NCBI GenBank assembly: GCA_020055645.1
Contig: CM034546.1
Location: forward strand, 54,002,001 to 54,066,000
DNA length: 64,000 nt
DNA from: Tomocerus qinae
Taxonomy: Eukaryota; Arthropoda; Collembola; Entomobryomorpha; Tomoceridae
Reading direction: 5' to 3'
Position numbers and translations under genes: made by a program. Each line of letters starts with the position of its first letter. The stretch's first letter is position 1. The notes under the pieces were generated by a model, which was not told the DNA's origin, searched no databases, and saw nothing but the letters and a program-made list of their open reading frames with translations. Positions 25,101 to 38,031 of the stretch are shown here, piece after piece.

Positions 25101-25874
25101 TTATTAATATTCACGCTGAAGTTTAAATCGGAATATTAAATTACCATTTGGAATTGGAAAATATTCCATTTTAGCGCATATTGTGCTAGATTAAAATTGT
25201 CTGATTAAAATGAGCAACCATCGAAAATTATTTTAATCTTGAGCAGATTATTTTTCACGCTTAGATTTGACAAAATTTGCAAGTAAAATGAAGTAAGATG
25301 AATTATTTTTTGTTTTGGGTACTGACGCACAAAGATTCGGATAACTTTGGTTACCCAAACCTTCTCTACTTTATTCTACTATAGAAATAGAACCAAAAGG
25401 CATCCAATTTTCATATTCCGTTTTTATGAAAGATCAATCAAAGTAATCAATCATTTAAAATAGAATCCTGAGCGCAATAAAAATTACCTGTGTTTACTAC
25501 GTTTTGATTTTGTTTGAAAATTGAAAAAATAAATGTGTTAATATTTTTTAGAAATCAAATCCAACAAAAAACTGCGAAAGCATTTGGTCGATCTCAGCAA
25601 AGATATGGTGAACCGACTGCAGGAGGAAAAAACGAGAAATCGAAGGTGCACACATAGCCTAAAGATTCAATTCCGTACTAAAACTGACGATGAGGACGAT
25701 GACGAGGGTGAAAATGAAAATTGTGTGGAACGAACCTTCAATTATAATGCACAGGATTATCGTTGGATTGCACAAAGTTGTTTCGAAGAGATTCGGGAAT
25801 GGGGTTTCCGTTCTTACAGTGATACTATCATATCAGAATTGAAATTAACGGCGAAGAATTTTTACCAATTGTAA
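22142..25874 (+). CDS. DNA polymerase eta-like catalytic core, copy 2 (three exons)
   Basis: Exons are 22142-22260, 24234-25069 and 25552-25874, giving 425 residues with no frame break. The N-terminus MEDPRIIGLLDVDSF keeps both Asp residues of the palm motif. Then follow TYEAKLLGLDR in the fingers, TDEWFLDLT with catalytic Asp117 and Glu118, FICSAGISYNKLLAK, and the KP lysine near residue 221 that matches a triphosphate-contacting Lys of human Pol eta. The residue just before TDE is Pro here and Ser in copies 1 and 3. The little finger in exon 3 ends in LTAKNFYQL with no downstream tail. Intron 1 (2.0 kb) contains a minisatellite and a piggyBac-like MITE; intron 2 is only 482 bases, so this copy shows the ancestral intron 2 size. 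Probably functional as a polymerase core, but expression is unknown. Confidence 0.88.
22695..23105 (+). repeat. 20-bp minisatellite in intron 1 of copy 2
   Basis: About twenty imperfect copies of TGGCTAAAATGGTTTTATCC occur here. The array is absent from introns 1 of copies 1 and 3. Positions 23106-23304, which follow, are also unit-2 specific, with CCGGATAAA motifs, and hold nothing recognisable. Confidence 0.9.
23309..24104. mobile_element. piggyBac-like MITE
   Basis: The element is flanked on both sides by TTAA (23305-23308 and 24105-24108). Its inverted ends read CCCTAGACTACATGACAT and CCCTAGACTGCATGACAT. TTAA target sites and a CCC-start terminal repeat are characteristic of piggyBac transposons. 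No transposase is encoded. Near both ends and inside are repeated palindromes CCCAAATGGG next to GACATGT, and the interior (about 23650-23900) is a tandem array of a unit of roughly 33 bases containing GGGTCAG. Confidence 0.85.
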
Positions 25875-26664
25875 TAATTCATTAAATGTACAAAATACCA
25901 CTTACCCATACCAGACAAGTTATATTCAATGCATTTAATGTTAAATATCTTCGGCTACCTTCCTCTTCGGTTTATGCAGTTTTCCATTTGGATATCTATT
26001 GCTAATTATAATGCCAATTTTAAGAACCCGACGGGTATGGAAGTTAATTTACCTTTAAGAACTTTAGAATAAAATCTCAATGGACATGTAAACGCTTGCT
26101 GCAATAATAAAAATGCAAGAAAAGCTACCGACTGGGAGGGCAATCTAGTAAATTTATTTCCTAGTTATAATACATTTAGTTATAGTAATTAAGAATCCAT
26201 TTGGAAGACATAGACACCAGGATAATATAAAGTTTTTCTGAAGTACTATAAAATGTTATCATTTGCCTATATATTGCGGGGTAATTTTAGTTTGATGGAA
26301 GTGCAATTGCAGGAAAACTATTGTATGAACTTCAGCACTTTTTATTGCTACGGCGAAATTAAATAATAAATAAACTCTACTTTTACAGTCACAATTTTAA
26401 TTTATAGCATTAAAATCTGTGAATAATAATAACAAAACATAATACATGTAAAATAGTTAAATGGAGTGTAATATAAAGTAAAACTTTAATAATATGTAAT
26501 GACAAAAATTAGTGTAAGACAAATTGATGTATACTATTATTAGATATTATATAATAAGATCTTCTAACTGAAAATGTAAGGATTAACTCTGAAAACTATT
26601 ATCTTTAAAATAAGGAATGATAAAATTAACAATATCCTTGATAATATATTATATAATATAATAA
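25875..26664. repeat. 3' flank of polymerase copy 2
   Basis: Shared with units 1 and 3. AATAAA at 26068 is the probable poly(A) signal. There is no gene. Confidence 0.55.
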
Positions 26665-28416
26665 CTAGAAATAGGCCCGTTCTCCGAACGGGAAAAATGA
26701 GTAACCCCTTAATGGGGACGGTAGATCATGGGTATGCATTATGCATTAAAAAAGTATGAAAATTAACAGATTAAAATGTTTAAAACATTGCTTGCGGCAT
26801 TGCTACAACATCCTACGCACGGGGAACCAAATACAATACTTATCGAATCAACATAATAATAGTGAACCAAATTCAGCACCATTTAACTAAACAGCGAAAT
26901 TAAAGTTTGAAGTCCTTTCATCAGCGCCTGATTTTTATTATATCATTAATATTATATGGACATAATATATAATTTTAAAATCCCCCGTCAATTTACATCA
27001 CCCCGCGTCATTTTACATTACCACATCATTGTAAATAGTCGTCATTTTAAATAACCCTATCATTTTAAATATCCCCGTCATTTAAAATAGACGTCATTGC
27101 AAATGACCCCGCCATTTAAAATAGACGTCATTGCAAATGACCCCGTGATTTTAAATAGACGTCATTTTAAATGACCCCGTGATTTTAAATAGACGTCATT
27201 GCCAATGACCCCGTCATTTTAAATAGACGTCATTGCAAATGACCCCGCCATTTAAAACAGACGTCATTGCAAATGACCCCGTCATTTTAAATAGACGTCA
27301 TTGCCAATGACCCCGTCATTTTAAACAGACGTCATTGTAAATGACCCCGCCATTTATTTTAAATAGACGTCATTGTAAATGACCATGTGATTTTAAATAG
27401 ATGTCATTGTAAATGACCATGTGATTTTAAATAGACGTCATTGTAAATGACACCGTGATTTTAAATAGACGTCATTTAAATGACCCCGTCATTTTAAATA
27501 CACGCCATTTAAATGACCCCGTCATTTTAAATAGACGTCATGGCAAATTACCCGACATTTTAAATAAGTGTCATTGTAAATGACCCCACATTTTAAATAG
27601 ATGTCATTTTAAATAACCCCGTTGTTTTAAATAATTTTTTCGTTTAGAATCATCCCTTCATTTTGAATAACCCCGTTGTTTTAAATCTATAAACTTCATT
27701 TTAAAAAATTTCGTCATTTTAAAAATTCTCGCAATTTTAAACATTCCTGCCATTTTAAATAATTTCTTTATTTTAAATATTCACGTCATTTTCACCTCTT
27801 CATTTTAAGTAGCTCTATTATTTTAATTAGCTACCACTATTTTAATCGTCCTCGTTGTTTCTATCTATTTTCTACCTACCCCGCTACAATTATGAACCAA
27901 TCCTATGTCAAGTCAAGTCAACCTATACAATCCACAACCAAATAATACTGACTAAATAAACCTTGCCTTGCTATTAATAGTTTGACTCCGCTGCGGTCGC
28001 CCCGTTCGAGGTGAAAGGAACACTAATCCTTTTACATGGCGGAGGCCTGCCTGCTTAAAGTGTAGGACTTTGTCAAATTTTCGAAATTCACTGGCAAAAT
28101 ATTTTCTACTAAAAAATAAAAAACTGGAGTGGCTACCGTCTTTATTAGTAAGTCGAGTAGCTCAGGAAAAAGTTTGGTAAAGATCGGATGAAAACTGTAG
28201 GAGGAGTATTTGAACACAGCGTGACAAATCGGAGCGTTTTCTCCCACTCCTTCAATGTTAAAATTCGAAATTCAAAAAATCATAAAACGATTTCTATGAA
28301 AGATATCGTTTTGAAACTCGAAATTTGGGGTTCTGACTATGATGTGCCCATGCAGTAAAAATTTGAAAGTCGTAAGTTGATGTTAAAGAACATTTCTCCG
28401 GCTATTATTATATAGA
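26665..28416 (-). mobile_element. Non-autonomous Helitron, family 1, copy b
   Basis: Read on the minus strand, it starts TCTATATAATAATAG after an A at 28417 and ends with the same CCCGTTC/GAACGGG hairpin and TTTCTAG before a T. It therefore has the same family and organisation as 7869-9608 but lies in inverted orientation downstream of polymerase copy 2. It contains the matching 71-codon frame (28247-28032) and a minisatellite of about 35-bp dimers with GACGTCATT cores (about 26985-27830). A segment at about 26770-26940 has no counterpart in copy a. Confidence 0.88.
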
Positions 28417-29111
28417 TAATGTGGTTATAATGTTAATAACAAATTAATTTACCGTTACCATTTATCATTACTTTAAGTAAATAAAAGCATTATTCTGGAA
28501 ATGAAATAATTTAAAGATCAAAGGTTTATTATGGTAACTAAGTGAGACACAAATGTAAATAAGTTTTCAATAAAAACTCGGTTCACAGATTTCTATGCGG
28601 CTCTTCTTCCTACAGGATCATTTATCTTTATAAAATTTAAGATAGAAATGAAAACAAGATTTCTATAGAAAAATTAAACATTCAAGAATTACAACAGAAC
28701 AGATTATAAGTATCTGTAAGTTCATTAAAAGTATTACTAGAGCCACCATATTTAGCGGAAAAAATTTTGTGCTCGAGAATTTACTTTTGTAACATTGGTT
28801 AGGTTTTCGTACATATTTTATACATTTTATTACATGTAATTTTACATCATTTCGAACATCGTTTTTCCAGTATTCCTTACATACTTACATTGTTATTTCG
28901 GAAAACTAATAAAAAACATATCACGGATTTGATAATTAATAGTACTTACATACTATATATTATCCCAACTAAAAAATTACGTATCAAAACGTAAAAAACA
29001 CATTCTATTACACCATAAATACCAAAACATATCTTCATTTGAGAATTTAAACTAAGCTTTCCCTTTTTTGGTCCTCTATCTAAATAAAATATATCATCAC
29101 ACGCAAGCAGG
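28417..29111. repeat. Distal 3' flank of unit 2
   Basis: Colinear with 12650-13270 and 47860-48540. There is no gene. The homology with the other type I units stops at about 29111. Confidence 0.5.
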
Positions 29112-29560
29112 AGGACCAGGGTTACCAGGTATACTTAAATGGCAAGTATAATACTTAAATTGGGCCTTATACTTAAAATGCTTGCAAGTATTTTAAAATA
29201 CTTAAATTATACTTAAATATACTTAAATTAGCTAAAATCGATAACAGTGAAATAATTCGAAGTCCTTTAATATTAGAACACACTTTGTTATCGTTCAGAT
29301 ACCTTGACTGATTGAAATTTTCTCGCGTTTCGCGCGAATTTAACTCTGTTTGTCTTTTAATTCAGTTGAATAGTCAAAATTTTCTTCCAATTTTGAAGGA
29401 AACCCATTAATAACTTATCAGTGGGGTATAAATAACAAGCCTCTCTTCCTCAACTATGTCACTAAGCCGTTAAAGCTAAATTACTCAAAATTCGTTAAGG
29501 TTTTACTGATCAGTTTGAAGTTGAATATCAAAAATTTCTCGCGCTTCGCGCGAATCGGAT
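29112..29560. mobile_element. Possible hAT-like remnant with CGCG palindromes
   Basis: The segment begins AGGGTTACCAGGTATACTTA, followed by several TACTTAAAT repeats. It contains two direct copies (about 29322 and 29540) of TCTCGCG-TTCGCGCGAAT, a GC palindrome unusual for this AT-rich DNA. It lies exactly at the join between type I unit 2 and the type II unit. Subterminal CGCG palindromes suggest a hAT-type relic, but no second terminus or target duplication was found. Confidence 0.35.
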
Positions 29561-32270
29561 TTTCTCTTGATTTCCTCCTTTAAATATGCAAGTTTAGTCG
29601 GGACTTTTTTTAACTGATTTTACGATGTTTTATATAATTTTTTTGTATTGAATTGAATAAAAAACAAACAATGCAAAAACAAACGTTGGTAAAATAGAAA
29701 TAGCCATCAACATTACAATTTGTACAGATATCTTGAATTGTAAAAAAGAGTGTAATTAGATCAAAATAAAGTAATCAGTTAAAACTTTTACATACCGATA
29801 GTGAAAGAAGTTTTATTCAAATCCTGGCATCAAAAATTATTTTCGAGGAGAAAATGCCTGGCTAATGTTAAAAATTTTTAGAAAATCTTAAACTCGTAAT
29901 TACAAACTGTAGAGATATGCAGCTAACTGCATATCTCTGCTCCGCTACTCCATGAATTACTCCGCTACTCTGTGAACTATAACTCCGATGCATCAGAAAA
30001 GCTTCGTCCAAAGAAATCAGGGCGACGTGGCTGTGGATTTTCCTGACTCTGTAAAGGTCGTATTTGTTAGGAAGGGGAAGGGTTCAATGTTCTGGCATTA
30101 TATTAAAAACGAAAATAGAGAAAAAGTCAAAACGTTTTTTATCATTCAATCATTTGCGATGTTTGAAAGTATGGAAACGGCATTGGCTTAGAATATTTGT
30201 ATCAAACTTACAGTTTTGCAACCTATAGAAATTTATCCTTTTGACTATTTTTAGTACATATTCAGATGGGCGCATCTCGCACATTGAATAAAACCAAAAT
30301 GTTTGTTATTCTATTAAACTATTATTTTTGTGCAAGTTCCTTTTAACAACTGAGCATTAACTAGCACCTTAACATTGAACTTTCTTTTAGTGTAAATTTG
30401 CCAATTTGCTGCGAAATTAATGTGGCAAATAAGTCTTATAGCAAAATAGAGATTGTTTAAAACATCCTGAAATTGTTATAATTTCCAGAGTTTCAACCGA
30501 TTCTTTAATATCAGCAATTTCATACAGTTAAATGTCAAAAATGTATTAATATAAGAGTTAAAAAGTATCGACAAAAAAAGGTCATCAAGTATCAGTCGAT
30601 TCAAGCAATGTATTTTGGCCGAAAAGAAGGTGATTACATCGGTGGCTGATGCTTCCGTACATTCCCAACAATTTTCAAAGCTGATTGAACGAATACCGGG
30701 AAGATGAACTACAAAATAGGAATAATATTTATAATAGTAGAAACAGAGTGGAATTTTAGCTCCCTGATAATTTGCATTCTTGGCGAGAAACCAATTGGAA
30801 TGTATTTTGGCACTTCTAAGTTGGTTGTTGTCAGAACAATACTACTAGTATACGGATGACGGAAACGTAACTTACTTAGTTCTGCCTGATTTATGGCATG
30901 CTGTGTTCATATCCATAAAATTAATTTGCACTTTTGTTACAAGATGACAATCCCGATTGAAGAAATACTTCTATTTGCATTGCATTGTTAGTTGAAAGAT
31001 GGAATCTGTTTCAATGTTACCTTACAAATGCCAATTCGTATATATTATACTGTGTATATCAAAATTGGTTTAAATTATATTTTGAACTTCTGTTGGAGAT
31101 TCAACCTTAAACTAAACTACAATGAACAAAAATATTAAATATCAGTAAGACTTACTAAACACATTAATGAACATAACATTCTAGTTTTGTTATTTATGTT
31201 TGAAAGCATATAGAAAACTAAAGTTTACCTAAATAACTTTTATTTGAAAAGGAATGTTATAAGACATAGCTAACGATTGTTTGATTGTAGGTATAAGTGC
31301 CTGATATTTTCCCAAAAGGCTAAATACATTCAAGAAGTTGGTGCAAATGGGGCACCTTGAGAAAGCATTTACTGCTGGAGTTGGAGTGAATGAGTGAGAG
31401 TGAGAAAGAAAGATGTTGATTTTCTGTTCTTAGCTAGCTTCATGAGAAAGTATTTAATCTCATCCTTACTAATTATATCATTCAATCCTGAAGTAGTGAT
31501 TGGTTATGAAGCTATAATTTCAAAGTTTTAGGTCAAAATATTTACTGTCTGGAGTAATTTGACTAAGAAATAACTGTCTATTTAGTTTAATCGAGTTGTG
31601 AGAAACGTCTATAATAATTTTGTTGCTTAAGAACATCTTTATTAAAATTGGGTGATAATATAAGCGATAATATTTTTTTCATTTACTTTTAACTGTCTTT
31701 TATATACACAGAATCCAATTACAATCAACATAATATTAGACTGCTTTATAAAAGTAATAAATAAGATAAATAATTAAAGGAGAACCTCCTAACTCAAATG
31801 ACTCACATTTCCTATCAAGTATAGCTACGTTAGTATAGCAGTGCAGGAGAGTGTCTAGCTATTTCTACCTTACCTAACCAATAATACATGTCTACCTATA
31901 AATGTAATAAATATTATTGCTTTCTCGAGAACTAGAAACTACTGCAGTAGTTACTAGTGCCAGTATACTGGCATTATGAATCATAATGACTTACTGACTA
32001 CATTATATTAGTGATTGGGATCGGTATAGTCTTTCAATGTAAACTAAGCCAAGAAAAAAATATAAGCATTGGTATATAACAGCTTTAATAGCAATATCAC
32101 TTAATTTTCTATTGAATTGCATGGCTATAGCTACCCGAATACTCGCTATATATACTGTCTTCATATCTGGATATATTGAAAATTTACCATATATCAGAAT
32201 TGTGTCCAGTATTAGTAAAATATAATTTACTTATATACATTGCTTTATTCTATTTCATGCCCAACAAAAA
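29561..32270. repeat. Type II unit B (diverged copy)
   Basis: This aligns with 52130-55570 and 60750-64000. The 67-codon frame at 29988-30191 lies on a sector whose minus strand carries candidate exons in other units, and it is not supported by them. The WNF...VICF-type frame at about 30750 is disrupted here. No gene is called. The unit is interrupted at 32270 and resumes at 36081. Confidence 0.6.
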
Positions 32271-32574
32271 GGAATATATTTAATGGGTAAATAAAATAAT
32301 TTAAATAGTCAATGAATTGTAATGATTTTTATATGGACCTTATATTTTAAGTATGTGTATTTGTAGCAACTGCAATGTGAATTGTGTATTGCATGTGAAT
32401 TTTAGCTTTCGTGTTATGTAACCCGATACTTATTGTGGAGGGGTGAGCACTCAAAAGAGACTTGCAGTGCACGTGAAAGGAACGTGCATGTGTTTTACTA
32501 TTACAGATATGTTCTTGTACTATTTATAGTCTGAATCGGTTTTATAGTAAAAGCAAGCTCTCCCTCAACCGCTC

Positions 32575-32650
32575 CCTCGTATAAAAGGCGAACCCGAAGC
32601 TCAAGAAGTCACTCTTTTTGGGTCACTCAGTCGGGCAACTAGTGCCTGCT
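32575..32650 (+). promoter_or_regulatory. TATA-containing promoter-like region
   Basis: TATAAAAGGCGAACC at about 32580 is followed roughly 45 bases later by an initiator-like TCAGTCGGGC. A polyadenylation hexamer AATAAA appears at about 33358. This layout recalls an LTR of an insect retrotransposon captured in the larger element, but no paired LTR or primer-binding site was found. Confidence 0.35.
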
Positions 32651-33855
32651 GAGTTTAGTGCAGATAGCTTAAATTTTAAGTCTAGTATTAGGTACCTAGG
32701 ACTTTAGTAGTGTTATGCAATCTCTAGTAGGACAGTGTTAAAAGCTTGTCCATAATGAGAGATGTATATTACTCATGCTAGAGCAAATCGAAGGACTGCT
32801 AGTGTGTATTCCTATCCGTTTGTATATGTATGTGTATGTATGAGTTGAGTCGAAAAGTATGAGTCTGTATGTGTGCGTATGTGTACGTATGAAGATGAGA
32901 TTATAATTATATCTGACCAATGTATAAAGAAATGATATGTGAGTGAGCACTCGTCACTGTGAGAATATCACTTGACTTGAGGGCTCATGTTGACCATATA
33001 AATGTAACGTGGCAGATGTTAATTGTGAGATAGGTATAGAGAGCCTGTTGTCCCGATGCGTTGAATGAGTATAAAAGTACTCAAATGTACGTATGGGATG
33101 GTATGGATCTCTTATATGAACGGATACTGGAGACACGTATGAGATGGTTGATTTGCCGTGCAGAGGGCTACTGTTTAATAATAATTATGCTGTTACTGTA
33201 GTTAAGACTATATTCTAAAGTATATGGATAATAGGAGGACATAATCTACATACCAATATTATCTTTATCCATTATTAGTATAAATATAATAAGTAGGATT
33301 GTGTTTTAACAATATGTATTGTATAACCCTATCACCTATTTCCTGTCTACCTTTATATAAATAAAGAATTCCTTAAGAAAACTATAACCGAATGGCTTTA
33401 TAAGAATAATATCATTGGTATGGGTATATGACACAATATATAACTTATAGCCTACGACATATAGTAAATAATAAGCGAGTACTAATACATCACCCAAACG
33501 ATTCCCTCCCTATTAGAAGATTTTGATTAGGGAAAACAATTATGGTGGAGATTAAGCGGGGTATATAGTGTTACCTAAAATATTTTGTATTTGCCCAACA
33601 AATATCAAACTGACGTTAAAATAAAATTATTTGTGAAAGGTATTCAACAAATTTAGAATAAATTACTTATATTTAGGACGGTTCTATTAGTTTTGAAAAA
33701 TACTGACCATTTCTATGTAATATAGATGTAAGCAGCTATTCAGAATAGAGTCTGAATGGCAAAAGGCATTCCCGTATAGCAAGCTACTGTTTAAGTGCGA
33801 GTAGGAAATCCAGCCATTTATATTTGAGCATACGTGTGCGTGTATTTAAAAGTAA

Positions 33856-34360
33856 AAGGCAGTTAAATAATGACCTGCATCAGGCATTTAAAGGATGAAC
33901 TGCATCAGGCAGTTAATTGATGAACTGCAACAGGCAGTTAAATGATGAACTGCAACAGGCAGTTAATTGATGAACTGCAACAGGCAGTTAAATGATGAAC
34001 TGCACCAGGCAGTTAAATGATGAACTGCACCAGGCAGTTAAATGATGAACTGCATCAGGCAGTTAAATGATGAACTGCATCAGGCAGTTAAATGATGAAC
34101 TGCATCAGGCAGTTAAATGATGAACTGCATCAGGCAGTTAAATAATGGACTGCAACAGGCAGTTAATTGATGAACTGCAACAGGCAGTTAAATGATGAAC
34201 TGCATCAGGCAGTTAAATGATGAACTGCACCAGGCAGTTAAATGATGAACTGCATCAGGCAGTTAAATGATGAACTGCAAAAGGCGGTTAAATGAAAAAC
34301 TGCACCAGGCAGCTTAATGTTATAAGATTTGTATCAGGCAGTCTAATGTTATAGGAACTG
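33856..34360 (+). repeat. 25-bp minisatellite of hairpin units
   Basis: About nineteen copies of a 25-bp unit occur here, each containing AACTGC-ATCAG-GCAGTT, an inverted repeat with a 6-bp stem. Variation is mostly confined to the loop (ATCAG, ACCAG, AACAG), so stems are kept while loops vary. Outer copies are degenerate. Confidence 0.92.
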
Positions 34361-36080
34361 TGTCAGGTAATCAAACCTGGAAGGAATTTGTTCAGTCAGT
34401 TAATGACTCAGAAATCATGTAGGGCAATTGTATGATTTATCGATGTACAAACATTGTCTTATGTTATGGGATTACCATCACAAAGGTAAAACAGGGTAGA
34501 TATTTTTGCTCCGAAGTAATGCGAGTATTAAATAGCCTGGTTTCCAAATTAATATTATCATTGGATGACATTTAAGAAGCTTAAATAAAACAACCTTAAA
34601 GATAAATATCCACATGAGCTGTGCAGATGTTCCATGTTGGAGAATATTTGGGCCTAACTGGAGGAGACTGATGTCATCAATTTGGAAATGCTTTACAAAT
34701 ATTGTTCAACATGCCTTGGATGAGAAACAGTCAATTCTTTAAAGCGTTTAAAACATTATTATTGGATCAGAAAATGCTGAGAGGAGATCTACATATTCAA
34801 ATACCTGGAATTTATTTCGAGTCTATTTGCTGTTCATGGATTAAAATCTACGAAAGTGAAGTGCATTATTGAACATATATAAGTGAAGTGATATCATTTA
34901 AAATTACTGAAATCCGAAAATTTGTTTATGAAAGAGATTTTTTAAGATTTTTCAAGATTTTTCAAGATTTTTAAAAATTGATAGCTTGTAAAACATTATG
35001 TGTTAAATTGTTTAGCTTGAAAAATTGTAAGCATAAATGATCGAGTCGATCATTATTGGAGAGGTTAGGTATTAAAGTGAAGGGAAGTAAGCGATACAAT
35101 TCTCCACTATTTTCCACTCTCTGGGCCAGTAACCACACTGTCTTCCAATGGCTTCACAATTAATTTATAGTTCAAATTCGGAAACCGAGAAAAGTCCCCC
35201 GAAGAAAATTAAAAAACCTGCCACTGAAAAGCCAGATTGGGTTTAACTAAAGAATTGCTCAGACGAAGAGTTTTTACTGCATGGACTAACATATCCGTGA
35301 ATTTTACTAGTAAGAAAAAGTTGTGTACCTTTATTGTAAGGAAAATAAAAAGTGTCCGTGTAGACAAAAACTGGTGATCAATAGTGGTACAATTACTCTG
35401 TGGACAAACGGCAAAACTCATTTTCATTTTGAAAAAAATTAACCATTGAAGCAAATTTTACAAAAAAATTGTCGAATGGAAAAAAACCATTGTCACCCAA
35501 CTGTCTCATATTTTCTAATGGGCCATGCTTACCATGTAATCTCCTCACTTCAGCCTACCATGGTCGAAAAGCAATCCCACCATAGTGACCGAACCCTCAT
35601 GTGAAGAAAATAAAATTCTCTACTACTTTTGGTGCTCAAGGCTCTTCGGTTACAACAGATATGATTAAAAAATATTTGCTACCTAACCGTTTCCCCAATT
35701 GCACGAAATTTGATCACTTTCTAAGTTCTGAATTTACTACGTGGCACACTATGTTTAGTAAACGATTGGAAAAGTCCTAACTGCACGCCCCTATTATCAA
35801 AAGAATTACATGTGCAAACACATAGTTATTGCGTCAATGCACAAACAATTTCAGGTTTTCTCTAGCTGTTAAAACACATACCCCTCAACGCAAGGAGACA
35901 GCGAATAAGACCAAGGGGGTCTACAACGGCCACAATTTACCAATTCAGCGTTTGTATTGACTTTTTAAATAATTACGTATTGACTTTTTCAAATTATCTC
36001 CATTTAAATCTTCAGCATTTACCGATTAAATCATTATTCATTGACTATTTAAATTATTTCATTTACCCGTTAAATAGCAT

Positions 36081-36478
36081 CCCAACAAAAATAACAGTAA
36101 GAAGCTAAGAGATATTAAATAGTCAATTAATGATTTGTGAGAGAGAGATAATTTTAAACGCACCGAAGCGATAATGTAAAGAATTATAATACGATTATCT
36201 GTAGAATAGTTGACAAGTAATCTCTATTCACAGTTACAAGCAAGCAGTTCAATCAACATTAATTAGTTCTCGAACATTTCCAGCAGACATCAGCAGTTTC
36301 ACTACCCCCTACTAATAATTAATACAAAATCAGGGAGGCTTAGTGCAGTGATTGGCTTGGATTAGACTCTCTTTTTGAGACCGTATCATAATACCTTTTT
36401 ACATATCTGGCATCATGTTTGTTTTGTGGAGTGTATAGCTTCGAGTAGGTCTTTATCGTGTTATTGTACATCTGTGTA
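36081..36478 (-). pseudogene. Broken copy of chemoreceptor last exon
   Basis: On the minus strand, 36478-36285 aligns with the final exon of the chemoreceptor-like gene at 55735-57143. It retains MYNNTxKxYSKLY and PQNKxDARYVKR, then loses the frame through indels and stop codons before the final transmembrane helix. Homology ends abruptly at 36478, where type I unit 3 sequence starts. The fragment therefore marks a duplication breakpoint and is not functional. Confidence 0.8.
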
Positions 36479-38031
36479 ATTAATTGACTTCATTGATGTA
36501 AAATAATATGATATAATGTACTTCTTATCAAAATTTGTTTAAAAATTTAATTTCTACTGTGCATAAAGTCTGTGCATCAATGAAACCAATTATATATATG
36601 TATAACGTATCAAATACTAACATTGCAAATATTTTCGCTTTCAAATGGCATTTGTCAATTGTTTACTTAATCTTCAATGAAATGTCAATATTAATGGATG
36701 ATAACAATTTAGGTGCAGATAAAAGATATAACTCGATTACAATAACATTTCTTTTCCATTTCTATTCAATGTCAGGATATTCAATAACCAATAATATTTT
36801 TATCAATGGAATAAGGCAATCTACTATACAATTCAATTAAACCAGCTTTTTAAACTGTTAACCATAATTTTAGAACAATATCCTGTAATATTGCTTAGCA
36901 ATACAATATTGAATATATATAACCAACGTATTTCACCTTTTCACCATTTTAAGTCGTAATAATCGGTTATTGACTTCAAGTAGTTGAAGCTGGGGCACCT
37001 CGAGAATGAATTTAGAGGGCTGGAGAAGATTTTCTGTTGGAATTGGAGATTAACTTCATGAGTATGAGACAGTAATACCTTTCATATTTCATATACATAT
37101 AAAATATTATGGTACTGGAAGTCCAGTCCTTTTTAGTCATTAGACTTGTTAGCCGTACTGATGATTAAGTAATAAAGCGAAGTTTTGAAATTCTGTCTGT
37201 ATTCTCTAAAAGATACAAAACGTCCGTGAGATTGCTTTAGATAATTAAAATAACAAAAATGCATTTCAAGAATCTCATTTACAAATAGATTAAATTGTGA
37301 TTGACGATTCAATTGACTTTGATAAAAAAGCTGATTTACCACTAAGGCTTAGCAGTGCTAAGTTAGCACACTGGTCGCCAATTGCTATTATCTGTAAAAC
37401 TTGCTATTGTCAAATCTTATCAAAATTTAAAACCAAAATTCAGTGTTTCATACTACATAATTACTTATTAATACAATCATGGTATGTCTTCGTTTAGAGT
37501 TACAGGTAGAGAAATGCCATTGCTAATTTGCTAGTCATAAAAACATCAATTATCAATTAAATAAAGTTTTTTAAAAATCTAAATGTCTAAAAATATCTAA
37601 AGGCTAATAATCATTAAGTTCAAAATATTTATGCAATTCTTTTTGTACATAATTGGGTCTATAATAATTATATTAGAAAACTGGATTAATTAAAATAAGT
37701 AGCTACTCAAGTTCAATTTCTAGTGTTATAAGAAAGCAAACTATATCGTATTATTAGAAATAGTTCACCATGTGGTGAAAGCATTTTGAGTATTTTTTGG
37801 AAAAAATCAGAATTCGATTAATATGATATATTTGGTTTAGGATTTATATTTTCATTCAATACCTATACTTAATACTTAATAGTAAAGTAATAATAAATAT
37901 ATATGCATAGGTTATTAGAATAACTTAATATTTTTTATTTTTTATTTCAAGGGGGTGTCGCTTCTCTCGGGCTTTTTGCCCATGTAGCCAGGGAATATTG
38001 ATACAATGTTTAGAATAAATTATTAAATATA

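Larger units (their letters stand above)
32271..36080. mobile_element. 3.8-kb Mutator-like element with decayed interior
   Basis: Bounded by an 11-base direct repeat CCCAACAAAAA (32260-32270 and 36081-36091); type II unit D keeps a single, slightly changed copy near 55570. The terminal repeats of about 50 bp share TTTAAYGGGTAAATRAAATA and a following TAGTCAATGAAT in inverted orientation. Target duplications of 9-11 bp are typical of Mutator-like elements. The interior holds a TATA-type promoter region (about 32581), a GTATG-rich microsatellite (about 32815-32900), a 25-bp minisatellite (33856-34360) and, at 35148-35780, a heavily interrupted frame whose products are not recognisable. It is probably non-functional. 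Confidence 0.72.

Noticed and set aside
32738..33136. Two minus-strand frames rich in His, Thr and Tyr
   Set aside because: They lie over a GTATG-type simple repeat inside a decayed transposon and have no counterpart elsewhere.
36535..36840. 101-codon plus-strand frame
   Set aside because: Not open at the aligned positions of units 1 and 2, and the composition is that of random AT-rich DNA.
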